40,881 nt of DNA from NCBI GenBank assembly GCA_028714315.1, contig JAQTMN010000021.1:1-40881 (forward strand), read 5' to 3'. This stretch comes from Sulfuricella sp. (GTDB taxonomy: Bacteria; Pseudomonadota; Gammaproteobacteria; Burkholderiales; Sulfuricellaceae). Both the position numbers and the translations under genes were made by a program. The notes beneath the pieces are model-generated. The model had not been told where the DNA came from. It was given only the letters and a program-made list of their open reading frames with translations, and made no database searches. Positions 9,533 through 18,924 of the stretch are shown piece after piece; the first letter of the stretch is position 1, and every line of letters begins with the position of its first letter.

Positions 9533-10903
9533 CTAGGCGCGCCGCCACGTCGTTCCCTGCGGGGTATCCTCCAGCACGATGCCGGCGTCGTGCAGCTCCT
9601 TGCGGATGCGGTCGGCCTCGGCGAAGTTCTTCGCCTTTTTCGCCGCCACGCGTTCGGCGATCATGCGTTCGATGCGCTCCTCGTCAACCGCCGAATCCGT
9701 GGCGCTTCCTTGAAGGAAGCTTCCGGCGTCGCGCTGCAACAGACCCAGCGCGCCGCCCAGTGCCCTGAGCAGGCCGGCCCGCTCGGGGGCGCCGGTTTTG
9801 TTGGCTTCGCCGGCCAGGTCGAACAGTACGGCGACCGCTTCGGGGGTATTGAAATCGTCATTCATCGCCGCCTTGAATGCCACCACATAAGGGTCGGCCG
9901 CGTCGACGGCGATCTCCGCCGGGGGCGCATTCTTCAGCGCCGTGTAAAGCCGGGTCAGCGCCCCCTTGGCGTCGTCCAGATGCTGGTCGGAGTAATTCAG
10001 CGGGCTGCGGTAGTGGGCGCGCAGGATGAAAAAGCGCAGCACTTCCGGGTCGTACTTCGCCAGCACTTCGCGGATGGTGAAGAAGTTGCCCAGCGACTTC
10101 GACATCTTTTCGTTGTCCACCCGCACGAAGCCGTTGTGGATCCAGTAATTGACGTGCTGGTGGCCGTGCGTGCCCTCGCTCTGGGCGATTTCGTTCTCGT
10201 GATGGGGAAACTGGAGGTCGGCGCCGCCGCCGTGGATGTCGAAATGCTCGCCGAGCAGGGCATCGCTCATCACCGAGCATTCGATATGCCAGCCCGGCCG
10301 TCCCGGCCCCCAGGGCGAATCCCATTGCGGCTCGCCCGGCTTGGCGGACTTCCACAACACGAAATCGAGCGGGTCGCGCTTGCCTTCCGCCACGCCCACC
10401 CGCTCGCCGGCGCGCAGGTCGTCCAGCGATTTGCCGGAGAGCTTGCCGTAGCCGGGAAAGTCGTGCACCGAATAACACACGTCGCCGCTGTCCGCCACAT
10501 AAGCCAGGCCCTTGTCCATCAGCGCCTGGATCATGCCAATCATCCCCGGTACATATTGGGTGGCGCGCGGCTCGTAGGCCGGCTTCTCCACGCCCAGCCG
10601 TGCGGCGTCCTCGTCCATCGCCGCGATGAAGCGTCCGGTCAGGGCGTCGATCGGCTCATGGTTTTCCGCCGCGCGCCGGATGATCTTGTCGTCGATGTCG
10701 GTGATGTTGCGCACGTAGGTGACGTCAAAGCCGGATGCCTTCAGCCAGCGCTGCACCATGTCGAACACCACCAGCACGCGTGCATGGCCGAGGTGGCAAT
10801 AGTCGTACACCGTCATGCCGCAGACGTACATGCGGACACGGCCGGGTTCGATGGAGATGAAGTCCTGCTTGGAGCGGGTGAGGGAGTTGTAGATTTTCAG
10901 CAT
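9533..10903 (-). CDS. cysS: cysteinyl-tRNA synthetase
   Basis: Class I aminoacyl-tRNA synthetase charging tRNA-Cys. The 456 aa are close to the family norm of about 460. The N-terminus [15 protein letters not shown] leads into the zinc ligand Cys28 ([18 protein letters not shown]) and the HIGH-like motif HLGH (37-40). The KMSKS motif is present exactly ([11 protein letters not shown]). The C-terminal tRNA-binding region ends with the [24 protein letters not shown] signature region typical of bacterial CysRS. It starts at ATG 10903, divergent from the antitoxin gene. Confidence 0.97.
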   Translation of the reverse strand: MLKIYNSLTRSKQDFISIEPGRVRMYVCGMTVYDYCHLGHARVLVVFDMVQRWLKASGFDVTYVRNITDIDDKIIRRAAENHEPIDALTGRFIAAMDEDAARLGVEKPAYEPRATQYVPGMIGMIQALMDKGLAYVADSGDVCYSVHDFPGYGKLSGKSLDDLRAGERVGVAEGKRDPLDFVLWKSAKPGEPQWDSPWGPGRPGWHIECSVMSDALLGEHFDIHGGGADLQFPHHENEIAQSEGTHGHQHVNYWIHNGFVRVDNEKMSKSLGNFFTIREVLAKYDPEVLRFFILRAHYRSPLNYSDQHLDDAKGALTRLYTALKNAPPAEIAVDAADPYVVAFKAAMNDDFNTPEAVAVLFDLAGEANKTGAPERAGLLRALGGALGLLQRDAGSFLQGSATDSAVDEERIERMIAERVAAKKAKNFAEADRIRKELHDAGIVLEDTPQGTTWRRA

Positions 10904-11025
10904 GGTCTATCGTTATCGCAAAGAATGTGTGCATTTTACAGGCAGCGGGCGGGGTTGTCCCGCAACGATGCAGGCGGCTTGACAGTGCCATATGGTTCCA
11001 AACTGGTTGCGCGAAGGATGGAAAA

Positions 11026-11265
11026 ATGCCGAATATCTCCCTGAAAAATATCTCCGATTCCCTGTATCGGCGCCTGAAGGACAGCGCGGTTCAGCACCAT
11101 CGCAGCCTGAACAAGGAAATGATCGCGCGGCTGGAGGCGCAGCTTGGCTCGCCGCATCTGGACGTCGAGCAAAAACTGGCCGAAATCCGCATTCTGCGCC
11201 AGCGCGTCCCGCTTTACGCCAACCCGGAAGAAATCGACGCCTTCAGGCAGGAAGGCCGGCCGTGA
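11026..11265 (+). CDS. FitA/Arc-type ribbon-helix-helix antitoxin
   Basis: A 79-aa protein whose N-terminal 40 residues fit a ribbon-helix-helix DNA-binding domain: a beta strand (MPNISLKNISDSLYRRL), then SLNKEMIARLEAQLG. The C-terminal half (about 45-79, KLAEIRILRQRVPLYANPEEI) resembles toxin-binding tails of FitA-type antitoxins that pair with PIN-domain toxins. The stop overlaps a GTG start of the following toxin fragment by four bases (GTGA), the usual coupling in such pairs. A perfect -35 hexamer TTGACA (10979-10984) and the palindrome CCATATGG (10988-10995) lie upstream and could be its promoter and operator. The toxin partner is truncated, so the antitoxin may be an orphan. Confidence 0.75.
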   Translation: MPNISLKNISDSLYRRLKDSAVQHHRSLNKEMIARLEAQLGSPHLDVEQKLAEIRILRQRVPLYANPEEIDAFRQEGRP

Positions 11266-11366
11266 TCGTGGTGGACACCAACATAGTCGCCTACCTCCTG
11301 CTGGGCGGCCCCCTATCGGGCCTGGGCGGCGTGGCATTGGGCGCTCGGAAAATAAATCGAAGCTGA
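11262..11366 (+). pseudogene. truncated PIN-domain (VapC/FitB-like) toxin remnant
   Basis: Starting from the GTG that overlaps the antitoxin stop, the frame encodes IVVDTNIVAYLLL, the first strand of a PIN ribonuclease with its first catalytic aspartate. Similarity then ends, and a stop follows after about 34 codons. Intact toxins of this family are about 130-140 aa, and I do not see the later acidic residues in any frame before pilE. It is most likely a deletion remnant. Confidence 0.7.
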
Positions 11367-11504
11367 TCCCTTTGATTTCGCCCGTAAGAGTGCCTGAAAA
11401 AATTACCAGTAAGTAATTTACGGCGATCGTACTGGCATTTCTGCTACTGGACGGTTTATGCTATAGGGAAAGAAGGGCGAATAACGACCCAGGGGTATCC
11501 TGAA

Positions 11505-11930
11505 ATGCAAAAAGGCTTCACTCTGATAGAGCTGATGATCGTGGTGGCTATCATCGGCATCCTCGCTGCCATTGCCCTGCCGTCTTACAACGAATACGTC
11601 CTGCGCGGAAAACTGACCGAAGCCTTTTCCGAACTTGCCGCCATGCGGGTAAAGCTGGAACAGCATTATCAGGACAACCGCACTTATGAGGGCGGCTGCG
11701 CGGCAGGAACTGTAGCGCCGCTGCCGACCGGCACCACGTATTTTTCTTTTTCCTGCCCTGTTCTTACGTCTAACGCCTTCACCGTTCAGGCAACCGGCAT
11801 CGCCGGCCAGGGGACAGGAAGCTTCACGTATACCGTCAATCAGGACAATGCGAAGTCGACCACGTCTCTTCCTGCGGGTTGGACCACCCAGGCGGGATGC
11901 TGGGTCAGAAAAAAAAGCGGGGAGTGTTAA
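11505..11930 (+). CDS. pilE: type IV pilin-like protein PilE
   Basis: A 141-aa prepilin with a very short leader ending in G, cleaved before the methylated Phe ([28 protein letters not shown]), and Glu at mature position 5. The hydrophobic N-terminal helix is followed by a small globular domain, with cysteines that could form the C-terminal disulphide loop (SCPVL and [11 protein letters not shown]). Processed by PilD and exported to the inner membrane. It opens the minor-pilin operon here, whereas in Pseudomonas pilE is last. It is more likely a minor pilin than the major PilA subunit, given its neighbours. The next gene starts right after its stop. Confidence 0.85.
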   Translation: MQKGFTLIELMIVVAIIGILAAIALPSYNEYVLRGKLTEAFSELAAMRVKLEQHYQDNRTYEGGCAAGTVAPLPTGTTYFSFSCPVLTSNAFTVQATGIAGQGTGSFTYTVNQDNAKSTTSLPAGWTTQAGCWVRKKSGEC

Positions 11931-12521
11931 TTGCCCGCGGCCGCGCAAAAAGGCGTTTCGCTTATCGAGCTCATGATCGGGATCGCGGTCGTTGGTATTT
12001 TGTTGATGATCGGCCTGCCTTCATTCGGGCTGTGGATGCAAAACACCCAGAACCGCACGGCCGCCGAGTCCATTCTGAATGGTCTCCAGGTCGCTCGCAT
12101 GGAAGCCGTCAGGCATAACGCCAACGTCCGCTTCTCCCTTACCGATGCATCCGGTCTGAGCTCATGGACAATTGGATGTGTGGTGGTCACGGCTGAGTGC
12201 CCTGCCACCATCCAGACCCGTACTTGGGCGGACGGCACCGCCAATGCCCGAGCAGGGGCAGACTCGACAGTTCCGCCGTCGCCGTTGCCTGCCAATTACT
12301 ACGCCACAGCTTTGGCCGCTGCCGCCGGACTACCCAATGGCGCGACTTTCGATGGCATGGGGCGAATGCCGAACGTGAACATCGACATAAGCCGGGTAGA
12401 TATTACCAATGTCCAGATTGCCGAGGCACGGAGATACGTTGTCACCGTCAGTTCCGAGGGGACCGTTCGCATGTGCGATCCGGCGCTTTCCTTGGCCAAC
12501 AATTCACAGGGATGCCAATGA
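11931..12521 (+). CDS. fimT: type IV pilus minor pilin FimT/GspH family
   Basis: A 196-aa prepilin. The leader MPAAAQKG precedes the cleavage site and the helix VSLIELMIGIAVVGILLMIGLPSF, with Val at position +1 and Glu at +5. The GspH/FimT fold follows (RTAAESILNGLQVARMEAVRHN is characteristic). Translation must begin at TTG 11931, adjacent to the pilE stop, as no ATG lies upstream of the leader. FimT-type pilins have been linked to DNA binding in natural transformation in some bacteria; that role here is inference. The stop overlaps the pilV start. Confidence 0.85.
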   Translation: MPAAAQKGVSLIELMIGIAVVGILLMIGLPSFGLWMQNTQNRTAAESILNGLQVARMEAVRHNANVRFSLTDASGLSSWTIGCVVVTAECPATIQTRTWADGTANARAGADSTVPPSPLPANYYATALAAAAGLPNGATFDGMGRMPNVNIDISRVDITNVQIAEARRYVVTVSSEGTVRMCDPALSLANNSQGCQ

Positions 12522-12898
12522 TGGGTGAACATCAGCAAACTTGCTTGCCAACCAGCCAGCAGGGGTCTGCGCTGCTGGAAGCGCTGATCGGCATCCTGAT
12601 TTTTTCCATCGGCATTCTCGCCCTGGTCGCCTTGCAGGCTACTTCAGTCAAGTTCACCACCGATGCCAAGGATCGTACCGATGCGAGCTTTTACGCCAAC
12701 CAACTTATTTCGAAGATGTGGGTAGATCAGGACAATCTGGCCAGTTATGCGGTAACCAATCAGCCGGTCGCGGGGCTGCCCGGCGGCAAGCGCACGGTGG
12801 ATGTCAGCGGCTCGCGAATTACGGTCACGATAACCTGGCAGCCGCCCGGCACGGCGGCTCCACACCGCTATGTCACGGTTGCCCATGTCACCCGGTGA
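12518..12898 (+). CDS. pilV: type IV pilus minor pilin PilV
   Basis: A 126-aa prepilin with a longish leader (MMGEHQQTCLPTSQQG) and the PilV-type helix SALLEALIGILIFSIGILALVALQ. It keeps Glu at mature position 5 and then has a short globular domain ending in HRYVTVAHVTR. I chose the ATG at 12518, which overlaps the fimT stop (ATGA); the ATGs at 12512 and 12521 are alternatives. It is shorter than many PilV proteins. In the operon it would help prime the pilus tip together with PilW, PilX, FimT and PilY1. Confidence 0.82.
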   Translation: MMGEHQQTCLPTSQQGSALLEALIGILIFSIGILALVALQATSVKFTTDAKDRTDASFYANQLISKMWVDQDNLASYAVTNQPVAGLPGGKRTVDVSGSRITVTITWQPPGTAAPHRYVTVAHVTR

Positions 12899-12908
12899 GC
12901 GAGAAGAA

Positions 12909-13976
12909 ATGAGCATGCGATCCACCAGACAGGAGGGATTTACCTTGGTCGAGATCATGGTCGGCATGCTCATCGGCCTGCTCTGCACCATCGTGATCAT
13001 GCAGGTGTTGTCTGTTTTTGAAGGCCAGAAACGCCGCACCACCGGCGGTTCCGACGCGCAGATCAACGGCGCCATCGCCCTGTATACGATAGAGCGGGAT
13101 ATACGCATGGCCGGCTATGGCTTCGGCAATGAAGAGCTCTCCTGCGCCAATGTTTTTACCTATTTCGACGATGGCGTCGCCGCACCCGGCCAGATCACCG
13201 GTTTTTCCACCAGCCCGGTGGTCATTACCGACGGCGGCAGCGGTTCCGACGCCATCGCCACCCGATATGCGACCTCGACATTCGGCGCGATGGGCACCAC
13301 CCTGCGCTCCACCATGCCGCAATCCTCGTCCGAGCTCAACGTCAATTCAACCTATGGTTGCGCCGATAGCGGCATGGTGCTCGTCAGCCAGGGCAACAAT
13401 TGCACCCTGATGCAACTCACTAAGGTGCAGGACGAGGCGCTCAAGCTACAGCACAACCCCGGCGGCACACCTTCCTACAATCCCACCGTCGCCTATCAAA
13501 ATGCCAACGGCTGGCCAGCCTATACCACCGGTGCCAAGGTATCCTGCATGGGCGACGAAATTGTTGCTCGCACTTATGCGGTGGACAACACCGTCCCGGG
13601 CTCAACGCCTCTCGGCAATGCCATCGTCAACATCCAGGCGCAATACGGCGTGGCGCCAGCCGCCAGCCAGCAGGTCACCGAGTGGGTGGACGCAACCGGC
13701 ACATGGGCGTCGCCGACCCCGGCTGACGTTAAACGCATCAAGGCAGTTCGCGTGGCCATCGTCGCCCGTAGCGCCCAACTGGAAAAAGAGGCCGTCTCTG
13801 CCGCATGCAGCTCCACCACCGCCGCCAATCCGACGGGCGTGTGCGCTTGGGCAGGAACCACCGCCAGCCCGGCGCCCCTCATCGACTTATCGAATATTCC
13901 CAACTGGCAGCGCTATCGCTACAAGGTTTTCGAAACCATTGTTCCGCTCAAAAACGTGATCTGGGCGAATTTATGA
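12909..13976 (+). CDS. pilW: type IV pilus minor pilin PilW
   Basis: A 355-aa large minor pilin with leader MSMRSTRQEG, then FTLVEIMVGMLIGLLCTIVIMQVLS (Phe +1, Glu +5). The PilW-type body follows, with the signature INGAIALYTIERDIRMAGYGF just after the N-terminal helix. The ATG at 12909 follows GAGAAG; an in-frame ATG further upstream (12870) would overlap pilV. The stop overlaps the pilX start (ATGA), indicating coupling. Confidence 0.87.
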   Translation: MSMRSTRQEGFTLVEIMVGMLIGLLCTIVIMQVLSVFEGQKRRTTGGSDAQINGAIALYTIERDIRMAGYGFGNEELSCANVFTYFDDGVAAPGQITGFSTSPVVITDGGSGSDAIATRYATSTFGAMGTTLRSTMPQSSSELNVNSTYGCADSGMVLVSQGNNCTLMQLTKVQDEALKLQHNPGGTPSYNPTVAYQNANGWPAYTTGAKVSCMGDEIVARTYAVDNTVPGSTPLGNAIVNIQAQYGVAPAASQQVTEWVDATGTWASPTPADVKRIKAVRVAIVARSAQLEKEAVSAACSSTTAANPTGVCAWAGTTASPAPLIDLSNIPNWQRYRYKVFETIVPLKNVIWANL

Positions 13977-14632
13977 GAACAGCCAGGAGATATCGTGGTC
14001 GGATGAGCCATGCCGGCGCTGCGAAGCAGCAGGGCGTGGTGCTATTCATCGCCCTGATTGCCCTGGTCGCGATGACCCTGGCCGGTATCGCCCTGGTCCG
14101 CTCGATCGACACCGCCACCATGATCGCCGGCAACCTCTCCTTCAAGCAAGGCTCGACGGCGTTCGCTGATGCCGGGATCGAAAATGGACGCGCCTGGCTG
14201 ATCGCCAATGCCAACACAGCCGTACTGAACAGCGATAGCTCCGCATTTGGCTATTATGCGAACAGCATGGACAATCTGGATCTCACCGGCTCCGGAACAC
14301 CGGACAATCCGCTTGATGACGTGGATTGGGAAGGCACCAATTCCAGCCTGACCACCAAGGCCTTTGTGATGCCGATGTCTTCCCTGCCCCTGACGATGCG
14401 GGACGGAAATTACACGATTTCCTACATCATCCATAGGCTATGCCGGGATAGCGACGAACCGCTCAGCAGCAAATGCTCCACTCACCAGCAAAGCACCAGT
14501 TCGGGTGGGACCAAGGGCGGCGGCGGGATCAAGGCGCTGAGCGGCGTGCAGCAGGGCCACTACCGCATAACGGCGCGGGTCAAGGGACCAAGAAATACGA
14601 TTGGATTTGTTCAGACCATTATTCGGCTGTGA
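13973..14632 (+). CDS. pilX: type IV pilus assembly protein PilX
   Basis: A 219-aa minor pilin-like protein. The N-terminal region (AAKQQGVVLFIALIALVAMTLAGIALVRS) has the PilX arrangement: a Gly cleavage site, then a hydrophobic helix without the canonical Glu at +5. The motif TMIAGNLSFKQGSTAFADAGIENGRAWL is typical of PilX N-terminal domains. It starts at ATG 13973, overlapping the pilW stop, and precedes pilY1 by 40 bp. PilX and PilY1 act together at the pilus tip in characterised systems. Confidence 0.85.
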   Translation: MRTARRYRGRMSHAGAAKQQGVVLFIALIALVAMTLAGIALVRSIDTATMIAGNLSFKQGSTAFADAGIENGRAWLIANANTAVLNSDSSAFGYYANSMDNLDLTGSGTPDNPLDDVDWEGTNSSLTTKAFVMPMSSLPLTMRDGNYTISYIIHRLCRDSDEPLSSKCSTHQQSTSSGGTKGGGGIKALSGVQQGHYRITARVKGPRNTIGFVQTIIRL

Positions 14633-14672
14633 CGATTGCCAGATTCAATGGTGTAGCCATTAGAGGAAAATC

Positions 14673-17600
14673 ATGAACCCCCGATTTGTTGCTTATCCCA
14701 ATTGGCGCCTCTCTCTACTCGGCACAGCACTGATTATGGCGTGCGGAAGCGCGCCTGCCGCCACCACCGATCTCGCCACTCAACCCTTGGCTGAATCGAG
14801 TTCCGCGACCATCCCGCCCAATATCATGTTCATCCTGGACGACTCCGGCAGCATGTCGTTTACCTATTTGCCCGACGTGGCGGACGATTTCCGCGGTAAA
14901 TACGGCTATCTCAGCAGCCAGTGCAACAGCGTCTATTACGACCCCAAGATTACCTACCTGCCGCCACTGAATTCAACAGGGACCAGTTACCCCAACGCCA
15001 GCTTCACTGCGGCATTGACTAACGGCTTCGACTCCGCTTCATCCATCTTCGATCTGAGCAGCGAGTTCGTAGCCAACCGCTTCGTCCCCGATGCGGCCAA
15101 CACGAATTACAAGTCATATGGGTCATACCGCCTCTCTTCGCTGGGGCCATATGCGGCTTATTACTACACCTACAGTGGCACGCAAACCACAAAGAAGTAC
15201 AACGATACCGGCTCAACCTTCTACCAAGAGTGCAACAGCTCAATCGGCTCGGCTCCCGGCAATGGCGTATTCACTAAAATAACTGTTAGCTCCACGTCGG
15301 GACCAGGCGGGGCAGATGAACGGCAAAATTTTGCCAACTGGTACAGCTACTACCGCACCCGCATGCAGACGATGAAAAGTTCCGCCTCACGTGCCTTTAG
15401 CACCCTAACCAACAATTACCGCGTCGGCTACATGAGCATCAACAACAACACCGGCAGCGACTTCCTCAACATCACCGATTTTAATGCTACACAGAAGAGC
15501 AGTTGGTACGGCAAGCTGTTCGCAGCCACCCCATACAATGGCACACCGCTGCGTTCCGCGCTGTCGACCGCCGGCCTGATTTACGCGCAGAAACTGGCCA
15601 GCCTGAACGGCTCGACCGTCGAAGACCCGATCAAGTGGTCTTGCCAGCAGAATTTTGCCATCCTATCGACCGACGGTTACTGGAATACTGGCAATGACGG
15701 CGGCTGTTCCGGGCAGGACGGCACAGGTTGTCAAATGGACAGAACCACGGACATAGGCAACCAGGACGGGTCGGCGAGCAAGCCCTTGTTTGACGGCGCC
15801 AACGCGGTCTCCATTACGACCGCCACGTATACAACAGAAAAATACTCGACAAATGGCTGCTCTGGGGGCCAGAAGAAAATTCGCTCCACCCCCACCACAA
15901 CCATAAGAACGATAACCACAAAACCGGATGGCACCCTGGTCAGCGATGTCACTTCCGGTCCCACCGACGGATCGGCAAGCACCGTGGTCGGGTGTACACC
16001 GACTTCAAGCATCCGTGCGCTGCAATCCCCCAACCCCAGCGCTCCGGCCGTCACCACCAGCTCGACCAGCGCGGGCGGCTCCACCAACTCGCTATCGGAT
16101 GTGGCTTATTATTACTACGCGACCGACCTGCGGCCAGCCGGCTCGACCGGTGCGCTCGGCACGGACGTGTCGGAAAACAATGTGCCGGGAATCGGCACCA
16201 ATGCGATCGTGGACGACATGGCCACGCATCAGCACATGACCACTTTCACTCTGGGACTGGGAGTAAATGGCACCCTGGCCTTTATCGATGGCTACAAGAC
16301 CAGCACCTCGGGCGATTACCATGACATCAAGCAAGGCAGCAAGAACTGGCCGGTTCCGTCCGCCGGCGACCCGACCGCGATCGACGACCTGTGGCACGCG
16401 GCGGTCGACGGCCACGGTACTTATTTTAGCGCCAAAAATCCGGATTCCCTGTCCGAAGGCCTGAACAAGGCCCTTTCGGCGATCAGCATCAGCGTCGGTT
16501 CCGGCGCGGCGGCGGCCACCAGCAACCTCGAACCGGTGGCCGGCGACAACTATGTGTATGTGGCCAGCTACCGCACGTTGCAATGGGATGGCGATATCGG
16601 TGCCTACACCATCGACCTGTCCACCGGCAAAGTAGCGGATACGCCAACCTGGCTGGCCGCCTCGCTGCTGAATGGCAAAATCGAATCTTCCGGCGACAGC
16701 GACTCCCGCACTGTGTATACCTACGACAGCGTCGGCAGCACCCATCTCAAACCCTTTGCCTGGGCCAGCCTGGCAGCATCCGAACAGGCTTATTTCAATA
16801 CCACCCAGGTGACCCAGTATGCCGATTGGTCGGCCGCCGAGAAAACTGCGGCGACCGGCGCGTCGCTGGTCAATTACCTGCGCGGCCACGACCGCAATGA
16901 AAACCAGGATCGTGAGGCCACTTACGGCACCTACTACCGCCTTTATCGCGACCGGGAAAATATCCTGGGAGACATCATCCACGCGCAGCCCAACTACGTA
17001 CAGACGCCCGGGTTCAACTATGTCGACGACGGTTATGCCAGCTTCAAGTCGGCACAAGCCAGCCGTCCGGGCACGATCTATGTCGCCACCAACGACGGCA
17101 TGTTGCACGCCCTCAATGCCAGCTCCGGGGAAGAGCGCTGGGCCTATATCCCGCAAACGGTTCTGCCTAATCTTTACAAACTGGCCGACAAGAATTACGG
17201 CACCAACCACCAGTACTACGTGGATGGCGCGCCCACCATCGGCGATATCTGCCCCACCGCCCCCACTACCGCTTGCTCGGCAAGCGAGTGGAAAACCGTC
17301 CTGATCGGCGGCCTGGGCCGGGGCGGGCGCGGCTACTACGCCATGGACATCACCGACCCGATCAACCCCAAGGCATTATGGAACTTCAGTTCCGGCAATG
17401 ACGGCGACCTCGGCTACAGCTATGGCAAGCCGTTGATCAGCAAACTGGCTGACGGAACCTGGGTTGCCCTGGTCACCTCGGGCTACAACAACATACCCAA
17501 CGACCCCGCCTCCGTGACGACCGGCGACGGCAAGGGCTATCTTTATGTCCTGAATGCCAGCACCGGCGCGCTGATCCGCAAGATCGGCACCACCGAAGGC

Positions 17601-18383
17601 TCCACCGCGTCGCCTAGCGGGCTCGCCCAGATCAACAACTGGGTGGACAGCCTGGACCTCGATAACACCACCTTGCGTGTCTATGGTGGCGACCTCTATG
17701 GCAATTTGTGGCGCTTCAATGCCGATACCGGCGACGTCCATAAAATAGCCGCCTTCGGCTCAACGCAGCCAGTCACCGTCAGACCGGAACTCGGCGACAT
17801 CGACAGCAAGCCGGTCATATTCATCGGCACCGGTCGCTACCTAGGCCTGAGCGACCTGAGCGACACCAGCACGCAAAGCATTTACGCCATCAAGGACAAC
17901 CTCGACGCGTCCACGCTCGCCAATCCCCAATCTGTCTTGGTGCAGCAAACCATGACCACTTCCGGTTCCGGATTGACCCGTACGGTGAGCAATAATGGCG
18001 TGGACTGGAATACCCAGATGGGCTGGTACATCAACCTGCCGGACACGAAAGAACGCGTCAACGTCGACCCGATACTGCAATTGGGCACATTGACTATTGC
18101 GAGCAATACGCCAACTGCAGGAGACTGCGCGCCGGGCGGCTACAGTTGGCTGTATAACTTCGACTACAGGACCGGCAGCTTCATCTCCAGCACAACCGGC
18201 CAGATTGTCGCCAATAAATTGAATTACATCACGGTGGGCTTGAATGTAGTCAAGCTGCCGGACGGCACGGTCATCATCTATCGCACCGGCCACAAGAATC
18301 CGGTGCCGGAAGTTCGCGAAATGCCGGTTGGCGGCGGTGCGGTTGAAGCCAAGCGGGTTACTTGGCGAGAACTGATGAATTAG
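14673..18383 (+). CDS. pilY1: type IV pilus tip adhesin PilY1
   Basis: A 1236-aa secreted protein with an N-terminal signal peptide (about 1-30). A von Willebrand A-like domain follows, with the metal-binding MIDAS motif DDSGSMS at residues 56-62. The C-terminal part (about 640-1236) has the beta-propeller signatures of PilY1: TIYVATNDGMLHALNASSGE, IGGLGRGGRGYYAMDITDP and YGGDLYGNLWRFNADTG. PilY1 caps the pilus, promotes extension and in several species mediates adhesion and surface sensing. The central region is rich in Ser, Thr and Gly and probably species-specific. The start at 14673 has AGAGGAA upstream (14660-14666). It is the last gene of the operon; no clear terminator follows, only repeats. 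Confidence 0.92.
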   Translation: MNPRFVAYPNWRLSLLGTALIMACGSAPAATTDLATQPLAESSSATIPPNIMFILDDSGSMSFTYLPDVADDFRGKYGYLSSQCNSVYYDPKITYLPPLNSTGTSYPNASFTAALTNGFDSASSIFDLSSEFVANRFVPDAANTNYKSYGSYRLSSLGPYAAYYYTYSGTQTTKKYNDTGSTFYQECNSSIGSAPGNGVFTKITVSSTSGPGGADERQNFANWYSYYRTRMQTMKSSASRAFSTLTNNYRVGYMSINNNTGSDFLNITDFNATQKSSWYGKLFAATPYNGTPLRSALSTAGLIYAQKLASLNGSTVEDPIKWSCQQNFAILSTDGYWNTGNDGGCSGQDGTGCQMDRTTDIGNQDGSASKPLFDGANAVSITTATYTTEKYSTNGCSGGQKKIRSTPTTTIRTITTKPDGTLVSDVTSGPTDGSASTVVGCTPTSSIRALQSPNPSAPAVTTSSTSAGGSTNSLSDVAYYYYATDLRPAGSTGALGTDVSENNVPGIGTNAIVDDMATHQHMTTFTLGLGVNGTLAFIDGYKTSTSGDYHDIKQGSKNWPVPSAGDPTAIDDLWHAAVDGHGTYFSAKNPDSLSEGLNKALSAISISVGSGAAAATSNLEPVAGDNYVYVASYRTLQWDGDIGAYTIDLSTGKVADTPTWLAASLLNGKIESSGDSDSRTVYTYDSVGSTHLKPFAWASLAASEQAYFNTTQVTQYADWSAAEKTAATGASLVNYLRGHDRNENQDREATYGTYYRLYRDRENILGDIIHAQPNYVQTPGFNYVDDGYASFKSAQASRPGTIYVATNDGMLHALNASSGEERWAYIPQTVLPNLYKLADKNYGTNHQYYVDGAPTIGDICPTAPTTACSASEWKTVLIGGLGRGGRGYYAMDITDPINPKALWNFSSGNDGDLGYSYGKPLISKLADGTWVALVTSGYNNIPNDPASVTTGDGKGYLYVLNASTGALIRKIGTTEGSTASPSGLAQINNWVDSLDLDNTTLRVYGGDLYGNLWRFNADTGDVHKIAAFGSTQPVTVRPELGDIDSKPVIFIGTGRYLGLSDLSDTSTQSIYAIKDNLDASTLANPQSVLVQQTMTTSGSGLTRTVSNNGVDWNTQMGWYINLPDTKERVNVDPILQLGTLTIASNTPTAGDCAPGGYSWLYNFDYRTGSFISSTTGQIVANKLNYITVGLNVVKLPDGTVIIYRTGHKNPVPEVREMPVGGGAVEAKRVTWRELMN

Positions 18384-18599
18384 CCAAAAAAAAGCAGTCG
18401 GCCACAGAGTTCACAGAGAAAAATCGTAAACGCCCAGCCAATTCCGCCGGATGCAGCCGGCGTTTCCGGGATACCGGCGGATTGATTGCCACTGGGTTTG
18501 TGTTCATGTGTCCCCCAAAAAATATCGTGGACACGATCATCGTGCTTTGCCGCCTTTCATTCAATGTGGGGCGGCTGGACGCTTACGAAAAATGAACCT

Positions 18600-18641
18600 A
18601 ACGGTCATGGCGATTGCTGCCACGAATCATGAAACAGCAAT
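18600..18641 (+). repeat. AACGGTCATGGCG-type repeat, copy 1
   Basis: Begins AACGGTCATGGCG, contains AATCATGAAAC, and has small inverted arms GATTGCT/AGCAATC around its centre. The reverse complement of 18871-18926 shows the same order of blocks. Confidence 0.65.
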
Positions 18642-18774
18642 CTGTAGGTCAGACTTCAACGACACCCATTTAGCCGGCCGGTGTCAAGCGAGCAAGCGAC
18701 TCCATAGCGGCGCCAGTATCGCACCATGCCACTGCGCGTCAATATGTGATTTTCATAACAAGGGTGAAAAAGCG

Positions 18775-18800
18775 ATCGCGGCCAGGAGGCCGCCCCTACC
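18775..18800 (+). repeat. GCGGCCAGGAGGCCGC hairpin repeat
   Basis: ATCGCGGCCAGGAGGCCGC followed by CCCTACC: a 6-bp perfect stem with a 4-base loop. I recall this kind of sequence as a dispersed intergenic repeat in several proteobacterial genomes. Only one copy is in this window. Confidence 0.5.
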
Positions 18801-18831
18801 TTAACGTAAAACTCCGAAGCGAGACCTCGTT

Positions 18832-18870
18832 CCCCTCTCCCGCCGCCGGGAGAGGGCTAGGGGTGAGGGG
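18832..18870 (+). repeat. CCCTCTCCC/GGGAGAGGG palindromic repeat, intergenic copy
   Basis: The arms CCCCTCTCCCG and CGGGAGAGGG are followed by CTAGGGGTGAGGGG. Nearly identical to the copy at 27218-27256 and, inverted, to the copy inside hemH. Confidence 0.85.
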
Positions 18871-18924
18871 AACGGTCATGGCGCGGCGCCGTTTCATGAT
18901 TTGGCGCGCGATGCGCCATGACCG

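Larger units (their letters stand above)
18384..18924. other. 540-bp gene-free, repeat-rich spacer between pilY1 and glnS
   Basis: Convergent spacer with no coding frame I can support. From left to right it holds one arm of a CACAGAGNN-type repeat (18399-18422) and a first AACGGTCATGGCG element (18600-18641). Next come a GGTCAGACTTCA fragment, a GCGGCC/GGCCGC hairpin repeat (18775-18800), a CCCTCTCCC palindrome (18832-18870) and a second, inverted AACGGTCATGGCG element (18871-18926). It looks like a landing site where several small non-coding repeat families have accumulated. Confidence 0.7.

Noticed and set aside
11262-11416. A complete toxin gene after the antitoxin
   Set aside because: Similarity to PIN domains ends after the first strand, and no frame carries the remaining acidic residues before pilE.
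11430-11475. Sigma54-like promoter upstream of pilE (CTGGCATTTCTGCT and TGGACGGTTTATGCTA)
   Set aside because: The GG-GC distances are 7 and 9 bases, not the required 10, so neither is a valid -24/-12 element.
18362-18804. Short plus-strand open frames in the pilY1-glnS spacer
   Set aside because: They run through repeat arms, have no ribosome-binding sites and no recognisable protein features.
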